A DNA stretch of 64,000 bases, taken from assembly GCF_004197395.1 (NCBI RefSeq), contig NZ_SELS01000034.1:22942-86941 (forward strand), read 5' to 3'. How positions within the stretch are numbered: position 1 is the stretch's first letter; every line of letters begins with the position of its first letter. Shown here one piece after another: positions 32,416 to 41,997 of the stretch. This stretch comes from Paraburkholderia sp. UYCP14C. GTDB taxonomy: Bacteria > Pseudomonadota > Gammaproteobacteria > Burkholderiales > Burkholderiaceae. The translations under genes and the position numbers were made by a program. The notes beneath the pieces were generated by a model that had not been told where the DNA came from, made no database searches, and saw only the letters and a program-made list of their open reading frames with translations.

Positions 32416-32817
32416 ATGATGAAAAGAACAGTCGTTAGTTTGTGCCTGCTTTTCAGTGCCGGCGCCGCCCATGCTGAGAACTGGGTTCAGCAGATCGACA
32501 GGCCTCATCGCGTCTACATTGATTTCGATTCAATACGTCATGAGGACGGGCTGACAAGCTTCCTGGAGAAGGAAACCTTTCCTAACCGGGTCAACACCCG
32601 GCTACCGCCGACATATCAGCAACAGGTCTTCTTCAGTCAGGCGATCTCTCAACAGATCGTGAATTGCGAGCGTCTGACAGTCATTCGCACGGAAACGACG
32701 TTGCTCGATGAATCGGGCGACGTGGTAGCCAGACAGCGGTTTGACGGGGCTAGCTGGGGTCGGGTCAAGGAACCGTGGCTGTATGGGGCACTGAAAAATC
32801 TCTGCCCCTCCAGATGA
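32416..32817 (+). CDS. Exported protein, surface-adhesin E-like
   Basis: 133 residues with a signal peptide (MMKRTVVSLCLLFSAGAAHA) and a mature domain beginning NWVQQIDRPHRVYIDFDSIR. Further blocks are VFFSQAISQQIVNCERLTVI and GRVKEPWLYGALKNLC. The W...YID..SIR start and the spaced cysteines resemble small surface-adhesin E-type domains common in beta-proteobacteria; function is uncertain. GGGAAAGAGCG precedes the start. It faces the conjugation operon, which ends at 32902. Confidence 0.6.
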   Translation: MMKRTVVSLCLLFSAGAAHAENWVQQIDRPHRVYIDFDSIRHEDGLTSFLEKETFPNRVNTRLPPTYQQQVFFSQAISQQIVNCERLTVIRTETTLLDESGDVVARQRFDGASWGRVKEPWLYGALKNLCPSR

Positions 32818-32833
32818 AACGGACAATCAGGGT

Positions 32834-32853
32834 GCCGTCAGCCGGCTGACGGC
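32834..32853. repeat. Palindrome GCCGTCAGCCGGCTGACGGC, copy A
   Basis: A perfect 20-bp palindrome. Its 16-bp core CGTCAGCCGGCTGACG recurs at 45658 and 45820, and about 45 bases on its right are also similar to those beside 45658. It lies between two convergent genes, so it may be a protein-binding site or a bidirectional stem-loop. Confidence 0.7.
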
Positions 32854-32901
32854 CTTAACCTGAAATGATGCGGTTTTCCATATAGCTTTCGGGCTAGCCG
32901 A

Positions 32902-33507
32902 TCACTGGTAGGACGACGCCGCGTGCCACAGAAGCGCACCGAGAACCGCGGCGATAGCGATCCAGCACGGCGCGAGCACCGGGATCGGGGCGACGAGGAC
33001 CGCAAAGGCAACACCGAACACCAGCAGGATGCCGTGGCCCGCCAGGTGAAACGACAGTGGACTGGCGAAGCCCGCCGCTGATGCCTTGATCTTGCGACGC
33101 ATCGCGCCGTCGAAGAATGCCGCGACGCAGAAGATCAGCGTGCCGAAAATCCAGAGCCTCATGACGCTCGCGCGGTACACGACCCGGTACAGCTCGCGCC
33201 AGAAGTTGTGGATCCAGATGTGGGCGAACTCGGACACTCCCCCATCGCCGATATCACCGCCTCCCGTCGCGTCGATGGTTGCGCGCACCAGACCGGTTTG
33301 CACGAACCACGCCTTGAACCGTTCGTTGGTCTTCTCGACCACTTCGTCGGCCCTCTCCGCACCGAGAATCGCTGCGACCGACTCCGCTTCCTCGGGCGGC
33401 ACCGAGAACAGCGACGGCTCAGGAATGGCGGGCATGATGAACACGGCAAGCAACGGCACGAAGAAGAACCACCACTTGACGTGGGAGACGAACCGGCTAC
33501 TGGCCAT
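32902..33507 (-). CDS. DUF4400 conjugation-associated membrane protein
   Basis: 201 residues. Membrane helix at about 10-30 (WWFFFVPLLAVFIMPAIP), a periplasmic region (residues 35-110), then three hydrophobic helices to the end. This matches the DUF4400 proteins of SXT-like ICEs and large plasmids found near traD. Role in conjugation is unknown. It overlaps the 33778 gene by 11 bases and ends the operon. Confidence 0.7.
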   Translation of the reverse strand: MASSRFVSHVKWWFFFVPLLAVFIMPAIPEPSLFSVPPEEAESVAAILGAERADEVVEKTNERFKAWFVQTGLVRATIDATGGGDIGDGGVSEFAHIWIHNFWRELYRVVYRASVMRLWIFGTLIFCVAAFFDGAMRRKIKASAAGFASPLSFHLAGHGILLVFGVAFAVLVAPIPVLAPCWIAIAAVLGALLWHAASSYQ

Positions 33508-33778
33508 GGATGTGCATCCATCCGATCAGGAACGACCCGATCCGCACCAGAAGGTAGACCGGAAATCCAACGAGCCCCGCGAGGCCAAGATAGAAATGCA
33601 CAGGCCGCCGCGCAACAAAGAGCGCCAGTGCGAACGCCATCGCGTTCGGACCGCGCGAGAACTCGGCCGGTCGCCCGCCTTCAATCTCGTCGATCGCGCT
33701 GGCCGTCGACATCGCACGGCGCACGACGTCCGGTTCAACCCTCGATAGCTTCGCTATCAGAAAAGGCGTGAGCGACAT
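33497..33778 (-). CDS. Small membrane protein of the transfer region
   Basis: 93 residues with two hydrophobic segments (about 46-62 and 64-84) after a hydrophilic N-terminus (MSLTPFLIAKLSRVEPDVV). It overlaps neighbours on both sides (44 and 11 bases), indicating tight coupling in the traD operon. No family recognised. Confidence 0.6.
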   Translation of the reverse strand: MSLTPFLIAKLSRVEPDVVRRAMSTASAIDEIEGGRPAEFSRGPNAMAFALALFVARRPVHFYLGLAGLVGFPVYLLVRIGSFLIGWMHIHGQ

Positions 33779-34253
33779 CGTAGTCCTCGAAATAGAGCCG
33801 GAAGTTTTCGCCCGTCAGCGCGCGCGCGGCCAGCTGGAAGGCGGCCGAGCGCTGCGTGACCGATTCGGGGCAACGCTCGTCGAACATGACGGTTTCAAGC
33901 TTGCCGTAGCGTGCCTCGAACGTGGTCACCGGTTCGAACATCGGCGGCCAGACGTGATAGCGATCGCCGTCGATCGCCACGTAGCGGCGCGCATACAGCA
34001 GGTGCGCGCGGGAAAATAACCCCTGCATGAATGCGATGTGCGGGTTGCCCGTCTTGCGGGTGCGCTTGTAGGCGGCGAGCCCGCAGTCCAGCATCTCCTT
34101 GACGAGCGGCTCACTCTCGCCCATGAACTTCTCCCCGATGAAATCGGCCACGCGGGCGCAGGCGAGTTCAAGTTCCGGCGCCACCGTAAAGACGGGGATC
34201 AGACGGGAGGACAGCTTATGTTCGCGGATGATTTTTTTGAATACGGCAGACAT
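33735..34253 (-). CDS. Hypothetical transfer-region protein
   Basis: 172 residues starting MSAVFKKIIREHKLSSRLIP. Later blocks are VADFIGEKFMGESEPLVKEM and YARRYVAIDGDRYHVWPPMF. Soluble, alpha/beta. No family assigned, but it sits 10 bases after traD and overlaps the next gene, the typical place for conserved ICE transfer genes. ATG 34253 is chosen as the upstream frame lies inside traD's end. Confidence 0.6.
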   Translation of the reverse strand: MSAVFKKIIREHKLSSRLIPVFTVAPELELACARVADFIGEKFMGESEPLVKEMLDCGLAAYKRTRKTGNPHIAFMQGLFSRAHLLYARRYVAIDGDRYHVWPPMFEPVTTFEARYGKLETVMFDERCPESVTQRSAAFQLAARALTGENFRLYFEDYDVAHAFSDSEAIEG

Positions 34254-34263
34254 GCGTAGGTTT

Positions 34264-36135
34264 TCAGCCTTGAAGGATGGGAATACGGCCCTGATAGACG
34301 GCGGCACCCGAAATGCGCATGAAGTATTGCAGGTTGGGCAGGCCGTGAATCAGGCGGGTTGGGATCAGCGGAACCTTCTCCAGTTGAAGCGAACGTGAAA
34401 CGGACCCGGTAAATTCACCGATATGCGCTTCGCTGCCCGTGCTCGTACTGCCTGTGAGCGTCAGGTTGCGAATCGCGGTCTCCCCGACCTTGTCGGAAAA
34501 CCACTGCGCGGTATCGCTGTCTTCCAATCTTAGAATTATCTGGTTGTTCAGATTGCCCAAAACCTGCAGCATTTTGGCGGCGTTTCCGAGCCGCGCTTCC
34601 AGATCCGCTCGCGCCTGGAATGCGACGAACGCCTTGAAGCCAGCGCCGCGCCCCTTGTTGAGAATCTGGATCACCTGTTCGTTGATCGCTTCTGCAATCT
34701 CGTCGATGATCAGCACCACTTCGGGCGGCGAATCGTAGAAGTTGTAGATTGAGCCGCACACCGCGGCCACGTCGGACAGGATCATCGACGCGATCGCTTT
34801 CTGCACGATGTTGTTCGACAGCGAATCGAGGCCCATGTACAGGACGGCCTTCTGCTTGATGACCTTGTCGATGTCCCAGATCTCGCGCTCGTCGTCGAAG
34901 TCGTCCGCCTTGGGCGCGAGCATCAGGCCCGTCTCCCCGGTTGCGAGCATCTGCAGCAGCGGTAGCGCCGACGCGATGATGCGCATGTAGTGCTCACGGT
35001 CGTGCACGTGCGTGGCAATCAGGCCGTCGATCGCTTCGTTGCCACGTTCCTGTGACGCGAACTGTGCGTTGTAGAGTCCGATCATCCCGTCGACGAGCGA
35101 GGCGGCATTGTTACGCTGACCCTGCCGGGTCGTTTCGGTGGCGACCTGTTGCTCCCAGTCGGTGAGCCCCCGTTCAACGAAGAAGCGCTTCAGTGCCTTT
35201 TCGAGCAGAGAAGTGATGCCCGACTGCGCATACTTGAGGATCGAGCGCAGGGTCGGCTTGTCGCCGATATAGAGCTCGCCCTTCACGGCGCGGTCGATGA
35301 ACAGGAACGCGAAGTCCCGGAACGGCCCCTCCTCCATCAGCTGGGCGATGCGGCTCGGGATTTCCGACGGCTGCGACCAGTTTTCGATCGGGTTCAACCG
35401 GATCGACTCGGATGGCTTGGCCTGATTGAAGTACAGGAATTTGCGGCCGGCGCGCTGGCATTCCTTCTCGACGCGCCGCTTCCACTCCGCGTCGTTTTTC
35501 GGGTCAACGATGATGAGCACGTCGCCGAGGTGAATGACCTGGGTGGAGATAACCTCATAGGTACGGGTCTTGCCGGCGCCCGTCGTGCCGCCAACCAGGG
35601 TGTGACCACCCATCGCCTTGTAGTGAAACGGCACCAGCGCCTTTTTCGGCTCCATGCCGTGAATCCACGATGAACCTTGCGGCATGCGATCGCGGAGGCT
35701 GTCTTTCGGCGCGAAGATGCCCTCGATGGCCTCTTCGATCCTGCGGCCCGTCTTCGTCCTGTTGAGCCAGCGCGGCAGACCGGGAATATCGGTCGTCGGC
35801 ATGCGCAGGATGTCATGTGCGATCTGGCAATGCTTCTGCGTCCACTCGTAGCCGATGCCGAGATACATCGAGTTCGCTTCCGTGCGCATCCGCTTCTGGA
35901 TCTGAAGGAGCTTTGGCACCTCGAGCGTCGTCAGCCATTTGGTCGAGATAGCCATGCGGAAAGTCAGTGCGCGCCAGATCTGCAGGGAACGCAGCGCCAG
36001 AAACGCAAGTGCGACCAGTGCGAACGCCCAGCCATAGGGCATGCCCGAGAGGGGCAACAGCACGATCGCCGCCAGCCAGAACACCGCTGCGCGAACTTCG
36101 TAGATCGGCCTGAAATGGTTGATGTAGCTGGTCAC
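34264..36135 (-). CDS. traD: TraD-type type IV coupling protein
   Basis: 623 residues. Two N-terminal membrane helices (about 15-50), then Walker A LVGGTTGAGKT (residues about 180-190) and Walker B VVLIIDEIAE. Length and layout fit the SXT/ICE TraD family that joins relaxosome to secretion channel. GTG start at 36135 overlapping the TraI-like stop (GTGA). All core ATPase motifs present. Downstream genes are coupled to it. Confidence 0.85.
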   Translation of the reverse strand: MTSYINHFRPIYEVRAAVFWLAAIVLLPLSGMPYGWAFALVALAFLALRSLQIWRALTFRMAISTKWLTTLEVPKLLQIQKRMRTEANSMYLGIGYEWTQKHCQIAHDILRMPTTDIPGLPRWLNRTKTGRRIEEAIEGIFAPKDSLRDRMPQGSSWIHGMEPKKALVPFHYKAMGGHTLVGGTTGAGKTRTYEVISTQVIHLGDVLIIVDPKNDAEWKRRVEKECQRAGRKFLYFNQAKPSESIRLNPIENWSQPSEIPSRIAQLMEEGPFRDFAFLFIDRAVKGELYIGDKPTLRSILKYAQSGITSLLEKALKRFFVERGLTDWEQQVATETTRQGQRNNAASLVDGMIGLYNAQFASQERGNEAIDGLIATHVHDREHYMRIIASALPLLQMLATGETGLMLAPKADDFDDEREIWDIDKVIKQKAVLYMGLDSLSNNIVQKAIASMILSDVAAVCGSIYNFYDSPPEVVLIIDEIAEAINEQVIQILNKGRGAGFKAFVAFQARADLEARLGNAAKMLQVLGNLNNQIILRLEDSDTAQWFSDKVGETAIRNLTLTGSTSTGSEAHIGEFTGSVSRSLQLEKVPLIPTRLIHGLPNLQYFMRISGAAVYQGRIPILQG

Positions 36136-37424
36136 GCTGGGCTCGCGAGTATGAGTTGTCCCGCGCGCGGCGCGAGGGTGACTTCGGTTGGCGCATCGGC
36201 GACCATCAGGCTGCGCTTGCGCATGTGTTCAACAAGGGTGCTGGCGGCGATGCCGTAGCTGCCAATCAGCCGCGTGGGCACGACCAGCCCCTTTTCGGTC
36301 CACTGCACTGCCGCCTTGCCACTGGCGACGTCTTCACCGAGTGCCTGAAAAAATTCGCGCACGGAGCCGGGGACGCCTTTGAGAACCTCGTCGAAGGTCG
36401 GCGCGTTCGACGGCTTCGGTTGACTCGCCGTCGTTGCTAGTGGGCGCATGGCGGTGGGATCGACCGCGGCGGACACTGGTGCCGGCGACGGCACGATCGG
36501 GGTATCCGCAGGCGTGGCGGGCAGAATCTCGCCCGTCGATCGTTCGACGGTCATGCCTGCCGCCGTCACAACAGCCGCCGCCTGCGTTGCTGTTGGAACT
36601 GGAGGAGCCGACGTTGGAGGCGGATTGTGTGGTGCTGCCGCGCTCGCACCTGGTACCGGTGCTCCCGGCGATGACACTGGCTCCAGCTCGGCCGCGACGT
36701 GTACGGCCGACGGCACAGCAAACTGCACGGGTGCGAACACACCACGCTGCGCCTTGCGGTCAAACTCGTCGGCCGTGCTCACGCCCTGGCGGACCACCTT
36801 GTGCAGCAGCGATTCGGCCTCGATCGGCCGCATGTTCGGATTGATCGCGCCAAAGAGTTCGGCGAGCACCTCGGCGTCGAGACCGGCGAGCAGCCCGGAG
36901 CCCACCAGCATCTGGGCCAGCATGCCGGTACGCATCCGCTCGACCGGCAGCGGGGTGTCGCGCCGCGCGAGGCGATATGGCGATCCGGCCAGCCACGGGC
37001 CGAACTGTCCGTGAACCGGTGGATTCCACAGCGCACGGTCGCTGTCCCGCTCGACGGCGAAATGCCGGTACGGTTCATCAAGCCGCGAGCACACGGCGGC
37101 CAGAAACACCGCATAGTTGTACTGCGGCTCGATGCGCCGGCGCTTTTCTGAAGGCAGATTGGTGCCGAACTTCTGGCCGCCAGCGAGCCGCATGGCGTAG
37201 AACGCGGTCTCGATCGTGGCGCGGAAGGCGCCGCCCGGTTCGCGGTACAGATCCGGGCTCAACGGCAACGACGAGAACCACGATGCGCAGGCGCGCAGCA
37301 CTGCGAGCCACTTGCGCTCCAGCTCGCTCTGGGTGGCTTCGTTCGCACACTGCCCAATCAGGTCCACGCGACGCTGATACTCGCCGAGCAGCGCGTCCTC
37401 GGTCATAGGCGTATGCGCGGTCAT
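36132..37424 (-). CDS. MobH TraI_2-like protein lacking HD catalytic residues
   Basis: 430 residues. The N-terminal 200 residues follow the TraI_2 domain of MobH relaxases (GGAFRATIETAFYAMRL, YNYAVFLAAVCSRLDEP, RDSDRALWNPPVHGQFGPWL). The positions where MobH proteins have GGLLxH and LLHDxGKP read GGAFRAT and AVCSRLDEP, so the HD metal ligands are absent. A Pro/Ala-rich linker (about 245-330) and a C-terminal domain (APTFDEVLKGVPGSVREFFQ, GLVVPTRLIGSYGIA) follow. It sits between virB6 and traD, overlapping both, as relaxase-related genes do. It may be non-catalytic or use other chemistry. Confidence 0.65.
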   Translation of the reverse strand: MTAHTPMTEDALLGEYQRRVDLIGQCANEATQSELERKWLAVLRACASWFSSLPLSPDLYREPGGAFRATIETAFYAMRLAGGQKFGTNLPSEKRRRIEPQYNYAVFLAAVCSRLDEPYRHFAVERDSDRALWNPPVHGQFGPWLAGSPYRLARRDTPLPVERMRTGMLAQMLVGSGLLAGLDAEVLAELFGAINPNMRPIEAESLLHKVVRQGVSTADEFDRKAQRGVFAPVQFAVPSAVHVAAELEPVSSPGAPVPGASAAAPHNPPPTSAPPVPTATQAAAVVTAAGMTVERSTGEILPATPADTPIVPSPAPVSAAVDPTAMRPLATTASQPKPSNAPTFDEVLKGVPGSVREFFQALGEDVASGKAAVQWTEKGLVVPTRLIGSYGIAASTLVEHMRKRSLMVADAPTEVTLAPRAGQLILASPA

Positions 37425-38479
37425 AGCAGCGGCTTCGCCAGTTTGGCCAGCGCCCCGCCGGTTGCTCCCGTGCCGCCCCCGAACATGCCGGCGATCTTCG
37501 GAATCTCGAACGACACCAGGAACACGAAAAGCGAGAGGTCAAAGACGTAACCGGCCGACAGTGAAGTGGTCAGTCCCGCGCTGGCCGCGTCCTTGACTGC
37601 GTTGACGAGAGTACCCGTGACGAGCTTCATCATGATGGCGGCCACGACCATATACATGCCCGCGGTGATCATGAAGTCGAGCCATGACTTGAAGTAGCTC
37701 CGTGTGAATGACGAAAATCCGAGCGCAAACGCGATCTGGCCCATGACCGCGCCGCACGCAAACTGCAACTGCCCCACATTGATGTAGAACACGAAGATGA
37801 CCGCCGTGATCGACAGGACAAACCAGGCAAGAAGCAGCGGTATAACGCCAATCAGCACCGAGATGTATTCGGTCCATGAGGCACCGGAGAACGCCTTGAT
37901 GACCGCGTCGAAAAGCTGGCTGGCGGCATTGCCGATGATGCTGACCGAACTGCCCATGTTCGTGCCGCCGGCAATCTCTGACGACAGTGTCTGGAACCAC
38001 TTGTAGAAGGACGGAACCCAGGTCGCGTAGCCGACGTAGAAGGATGCAAAAATGCCGAGCATCCCGAGCTCCTCGAAAAGCGCGATCCATGCCATGACCG
38101 GGTCTTTTGTTGCGGCGAAGCGGACCGCGGCCAGCACGATCGTGATAACCGCAAGGCCACTGGCGAACTTGTCCGATTCCTGGCTGATGCTCTGGCTTGC
38201 ATCAGCGGCGGCACTGACCACCGAGGCAAACATCGCGTTGAGCTTCGCCATCGCATTCGCATTGGCCTGCCCAAGTTCTCCCGGCTTGACCAGCGACGCA
38301 GCCGTGGCACCCGAGCTCGACGGACTGGGCGTGTTGGAAGCGGGCACCACGGTGCCGTCCGGCAGGGTCGTAGGTTCGTCTGCGATCGCAAACCCTGGCC
38401 ACGCGAACACACACAGCGGCACCAGCACCGTCAGAAAAAGCCGGTTCAGATAGCGAAGCATGTTCAGCCCTGCCCGCAT
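37421..38479 (-). CDS. virB6: VirB6/TrbL inner-membrane channel protein
   Basis: 352 residues (or 346 if starting at ATG 38461). Signal-like first helix, a Ser/Thr linker, then six to seven hydrophobic helices between about 105 and 335, including IVLAAVRFAATKDPVMAW and LLLAWFVLSITAVIFVFYIN. This is the TrbL/VirB6 layout. The ATG at 38479 overlaps the virB5 stop (TGATG), supporting it. Ends by ATGA overlap with the TraI-like gene. Confidence 0.8.
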   Translation of the reverse strand: MRAGLNMLRYLNRLFLTVLVPLCVFAWPGFAIADEPTTLPDGTVVPASNTPSPSSSGATAASLVKPGELGQANANAMAKLNAMFASVVSAAADASQSISQESDKFASGLAVITIVLAAVRFAATKDPVMAWIALFEELGMLGIFASFYVGYATWVPSFYKWFQTLSSEIAGGTNMGSSVSIIGNAASQLFDAVIKAFSGASWTEYISVLIGVIPLLLAWFVLSITAVIFVFYINVGQLQFACGAVMGQIAFALGFSSFTRSYFKSWLDFMITAGMYMVVAAIMMKLVTGTLVNAVKDAASAGLTTSLSAGYVFDLSLFVFLVSFEIPKIAGMFGGGTGATGGALAKLAKPLL

Positions 38480-39213
38480 CAGAAGCCATAGGACGCGCGT
38501 TCTGCGTCCTGTTGATCCAGGAAGCTTTTCGCGGCGGCTGAGCGGTTCTTGTCGTCCTCGTTGGCAATCGACTGCTTCTGTGCATCCTGCTGCTGTTTGC
38601 CGGCCGTCATCTGGATCAGGTCACTCATCTGGCTCGATACGATGTCCAGATAATGCGTCGTCATCTCAGCGGTTGCCTGTTGCGTCGGCGTGAGCGACAT
38701 CTGCGACTGCAGTTCCTGGCGGCGTTTGGCCAGCGTCTGGGCGTGCACCATGACGTCATTGCCTGTCTGAAAGAGGCGCGTGGCCTCGTTATCACGCTGG
38801 TTGTAGAGCGTTGCCATGTCGGCGAACCACTGCGAATTCGACTTGCCCGAGCGGGAAATCAGTGTCTGGACGTGATTGATCCACTGACTGCCCTCGTTGA
38901 GGTCACCGTACATGTCAGTCAGGGTGCTTTTGAGCTGCGTGAACTTGCTGATGTCGCCGGTGATCTGGTCGTACTGCGCCTTCATGGCAGACGGGTCGAG
39001 GTTCGTCGCCTGCAGCAGCTGGTTTGCCATCATCTGGTACTGGTAGACGATGTTGCTGTCCTGATAGATCTCGGTCTTCACGGCCTTCGCCGCAGTGATG
39101 ATGTTCTGCGCGAGGTTAGACGCGTCAATGACGGGCAGCACGGCGTTGGCAGCGTGCGACATACCGAGCATAAGGCCTGCGGCGAGCGTCAGGTGGCCAA
39201 GGATCATTTTCAT
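38479..39213 (-). CDS. virB5: VirB5/TrbJ pilus-associated protein
   Basis: 244 residues with a signal peptide (MKMILGHLTLAAGLMLGMSHAANA). A helical mature part shows the TrbJ pattern (VYQYQMMANQLLQATNLDPS; LAKRRQELQSQMSLTPTQQA) and a charged C-terminal coil. Minor pilus component at the tip. It starts 10 bases after virB4 and overlaps virB6. Confidence 0.75.
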   Translation of the reverse strand: MKMILGHLTLAAGLMLGMSHAANAVLPVIDASNLAQNIITAAKAVKTEIYQDSNIVYQYQMMANQLLQATNLDPSAMKAQYDQITGDISKFTQLKSTLTDMYGDLNEGSQWINHVQTLISRSGKSNSQWFADMATLYNQRDNEATRLFQTGNDVMVHAQTLAKRRQELQSQMSLTPTQQATAEMTTHYLDIVSSQMSDLIQMTAGKQQQDAQKQSIANEDDKNRSAAAKSFLDQQDAERASYGF

Positions 39214-39223
39214 CGTGGGTTTC

Positions 39224-41686
39224 CTAGTCGAGAGTCAGCATTTCGCGCACATAGGCCTCGCGCCAGTCCGGTGCGCCGGACGTGTAGTGCCTGTCGAGCA
39301 CCGCCTGCGCGCGGCCGTCCGAGCGCAGCACCGCTAGCGTTTCCTTCGGGAAGCTCGCCTGCAGCATGCGGGTCTGGTCCGGCGTCACCCACAGGTAATC
39401 GCGGTTCGGCACGGCGTTGGCCAGCATGTCGATCTGATGTTCCGTCAGCCCGAACAGGTCGCGATACAGATGCAGGTTGTTCTTTGCATCCTTGTTGGGC
39501 AGATAGAAGATGTTGGGAATGTTCTCTTTGAGAATTTCAAAGTTCGGGATGCGGGCCACCTGGGAAAGCGACTGCGTCGCGAGCAGTAGCGTCGCATTCA
39601 GCTTGCGGATGGTGACTGCCCAGATTTCCAGCCGCTGGTAGAAGCGCGGATACTGGAAGAAGAAGCCCGCCTCCTCCACTTCGATGACTGTGTAGCGCTT
39701 GCCGTCAAGCCATTGCGCGATACGGTAGAACGCGTAATCCATGAACAGCGCCGCGGCCACCGGATAGTTCTGGAACAGGTCGCCCATTTCGATCGAGATG
39801 TCGTCGGACAGCGAGAAGGCGTCGTCGATGTGGTCGAAAAACCGGCCGTTCTTTTCGCCCTGGGTCCAGACGGCGAGCCGCTCGCGCAGCTCGATCGGCA
39901 GAAGCGCGTTCAGGTTGGACAGTGTCCAGAGGTCTCGCGGGTAGCCCGTACCCAGGACCGTGACTTTCTCGAAAATCGTGCGCTGCTGTTGCGGCGAGCA
40001 TCGGAAGTCATCGTCCTCGATCGCCATCTGTACCCATTCGGCGACGTACGGGAAGTGCTTTGAATCGTGCAGCAGCGAAAGCGGATTGACCGAGGTTCCG
40101 GCCTCAAAGCGCCCCGTCGCGTCGACGAACCGTCCGCCCGCGAGCAGGGTCGGGATGCGGGTCGAGCGGTCCTTGTCGAACCGGATTCGCCGCGCCTTGT
40201 GGCGCCCGGTCTGGGAGACCAGGAAATTCAGGAAGATCGACTTGCCCGCGCCAATCGGGCCAATCACGAGCGCGTGCGACTTGCCGCCCGGATGGTGCAG
40301 ACTCACGCGCTGCAGCGTCTTGTGACGGGTCGGCAGCATCGTGAGCGGCCCGGTCTTCTCACCGGACTGCTGCGTGAGCCACGCATTGACCGTGTCGCCC
40401 TCCGATACGCTGCGCACCGGGGCGATATCGGACACGGCCGGCGTTTCGACAAACTGCAATCGCCTCTGCTGGTCCCACCGGCCCGGCAGCGTCGTCTGCC
40501 AGGCGGCAAACAAATTGTCCCGCTCGAGGATCACGCCGAATCCCGCGTTGCCGATGCGGCCTATCACCTCGCGCGTTGCGTCGTCGCATTCGTCGACCGT
40601 ATCGCCATAGACGATCACCGAGACGTTCGCAAAGCCATACTGCTGCCCGTCCGCGACCAGTTTGGCCAGCGCCTTTTCCGCTTCATCAGCGAGACGCTCG
40701 CGGCCTTCGTCGTTTTTCTGCTCCTCCTTCGAGAAGTAGGCCTTGAGGATCGACCAGGGGTTGAACGCCGCGACCTTATAGAACTTGCGGATTTTCTCGA
40801 TGTACGCGCTCGCCTTCGTTGTGTCCAGAAAGCGGAACATGACGCACACGTCCAGTTCGGCGTCGACTTCGGCGAGCACGTCCAGTGCGGCTTCCTGAAA
40901 GCCCATCCACTCCTTGACCGCGATGATCTTCGCGTACCGTTTGCCGTGCGCCGATTCGAACATCAGCGTGTCGGCACCGATCGTGACTTCGCTCTCGGTC
41001 AGGTGCGTATCGAGCATCGTGACGGGATACCGCACGCGCCGAGGCGGCACCGACGGATTGGCCGCCTGATGAAGGAACGCGAGCGCGTTCTGCAACTGCA
41101 GGCGCTTCATCCTCAGTCGCGTGACACCACCCTTGAACGCATCGATCACGCCTTCGAACCGCTTGATGTCAGACGTCAGCCGCTCGATATCAAAGGCGAA
41201 GGCACTGCGCGCAAGCACCGAGTCCTTGATCGTCTCGAAGATCGCGAGCGGCATCGATTTGCCGCCCACCGTCATGTGATACGCGACCTTCTCGAAGATC
41301 TTGTTGACGCCGGTCTCGGGCGTGAAGGCGAGTGCGAGCGAATGCGTATTGCGGAAATACCGGCCGCTCGCGACATGAGCGCGGTTGATTTCGTCGACAC
41401 GCGCGTCCATCGAGGAATCGAATGTCCCACCGATGTCTCCCTTGACGCGCCGGTGCGAGAGCTTCCACCACGCCGTGATCCGGTGGTCGAAATTCTTGCA
41501 GGCATGATCCAGGTTGTCGCGCGCGGCCGAAATATCGGAGGCGTTCGGGCTGTCCGCGTCCACGCCTTCAAACGTATAGACGGTCAGGAGCGACCCGTCC
41601 TTGTCGAGGATCAGTTCGGGCGTGACCATCGTCGCCCACGGGGCGATTTCCTGGATCGAGCGGCGCTTCAGGCTCTTCTTCAGCAT
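39224..41686 (-). CDS. virB4: VirB4/TrbE conjugation ATPase
   Basis: 820 residues. N-terminal CagE/TrbE domain (PWATMVTPELILDKDGSLL), Walker A IGPIGAGKS (residues about 475), Walker B YTVIEVEEAGFF, and a conserved RKLNATLLLATQSLSQ motif. It powers pilus assembly and substrate translocation at the inner membrane. Length typical. Its ATG lies inside the virB3 end (7-base overlap). Confidence 0.9.
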   Translation of the reverse strand: MLKKSLKRRSIQEIAPWATMVTPELILDKDGSLLTVYTFEGVDADSPNASDISAARDNLDHACKNFDHRITAWWKLSHRRVKGDIGGTFDSSMDARVDEINRAHVASGRYFRNTHSLALAFTPETGVNKIFEKVAYHMTVGGKSMPLAIFETIKDSVLARSAFAFDIERLTSDIKRFEGVIDAFKGGVTRLRMKRLQLQNALAFLHQAANPSVPPRRVRYPVTMLDTHLTESEVTIGADTLMFESAHGKRYAKIIAVKEWMGFQEAALDVLAEVDAELDVCVMFRFLDTTKASAYIEKIRKFYKVAAFNPWSILKAYFSKEEQKNDEGRERLADEAEKALAKLVADGQQYGFANVSVIVYGDTVDECDDATREVIGRIGNAGFGVILERDNLFAAWQTTLPGRWDQQRRLQFVETPAVSDIAPVRSVSEGDTVNAWLTQQSGEKTGPLTMLPTRHKTLQRVSLHHPGGKSHALVIGPIGAGKSIFLNFLVSQTGRHKARRIRFDKDRSTRIPTLLAGGRFVDATGRFEAGTSVNPLSLLHDSKHFPYVAEWVQMAIEDDDFRCSPQQQRTIFEKVTVLGTGYPRDLWTLSNLNALLPIELRERLAVWTQGEKNGRFFDHIDDAFSLSDDISIEMGDLFQNYPVAAALFMDYAFYRIAQWLDGKRYTVIEVEEAGFFFQYPRFYQRLEIWAVTIRKLNATLLLATQSLSQVARIPNFEILKENIPNIFYLPNKDAKNNLHLYRDLFGLTEHQIDMLANAVPNRDYLWVTPDQTRMLQASFPKETLAVLRSDGRAQAVLDRHYTSGAPDWREAYVREMLTLD

Positions 41687-41991
41687 GGCAGGTCCTGATC
41701 AAATCCATAGGGACGTTTGAATCGGGCCGAAAACTTCGCAGTCGGCAGGGGCTCATACACGTCCGCGTAGCGGTTGTAGACGAGCATGACCTGCTTCCAC
41801 CACGGATCTTTCGAGCTTTTCCAGCGCAACAGCCAGTGCACCGCGATCCCAACGACGAGGAAGGTTGGCGTCATGCTGGTGTAGCAGAGCAGCATGGTCA
41901 TCGTGCCGTTGGCGATCGCGAGTCCGCGATCTGCCCCGCCCATCTGGCGAGGCAGCGAAAGAGAGCGGCTGACGCGGGTTGGCTGACGCAT
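41680..41991 (-). CDS. virB3: VirB3/TrbD membrane protein
   Basis: 103 residues with one or two hydrophobic segments in the middle (TMTMLLCYTSMTPTFLVVGI) and a C-terminal hydrophilic tail ending FKRPYGFDQDLPC. Fits VirB3, which links VirB4 to the membrane. It begins 6 bases after virB2 and overlaps virB4. Confidence 0.75.
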   Translation of the reverse strand: MRQPTRVSRSLSLPRQMGGADRGLAIANGTMTMLLCYTSMTPTFLVVGIAVHWLLRWKSSKDPWWKQVMLVYNRYADVYEPLPTAKFSARFKRPYGFDQDLPC

Positions 41992-41997
41992 GTGAGT

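Noticed and set aside
40067-41698. A 543-codon plus-strand frame
   Set aside because: Mirror frame of virB4, which has all expected ATPase motifs; no family features on the plus strand.
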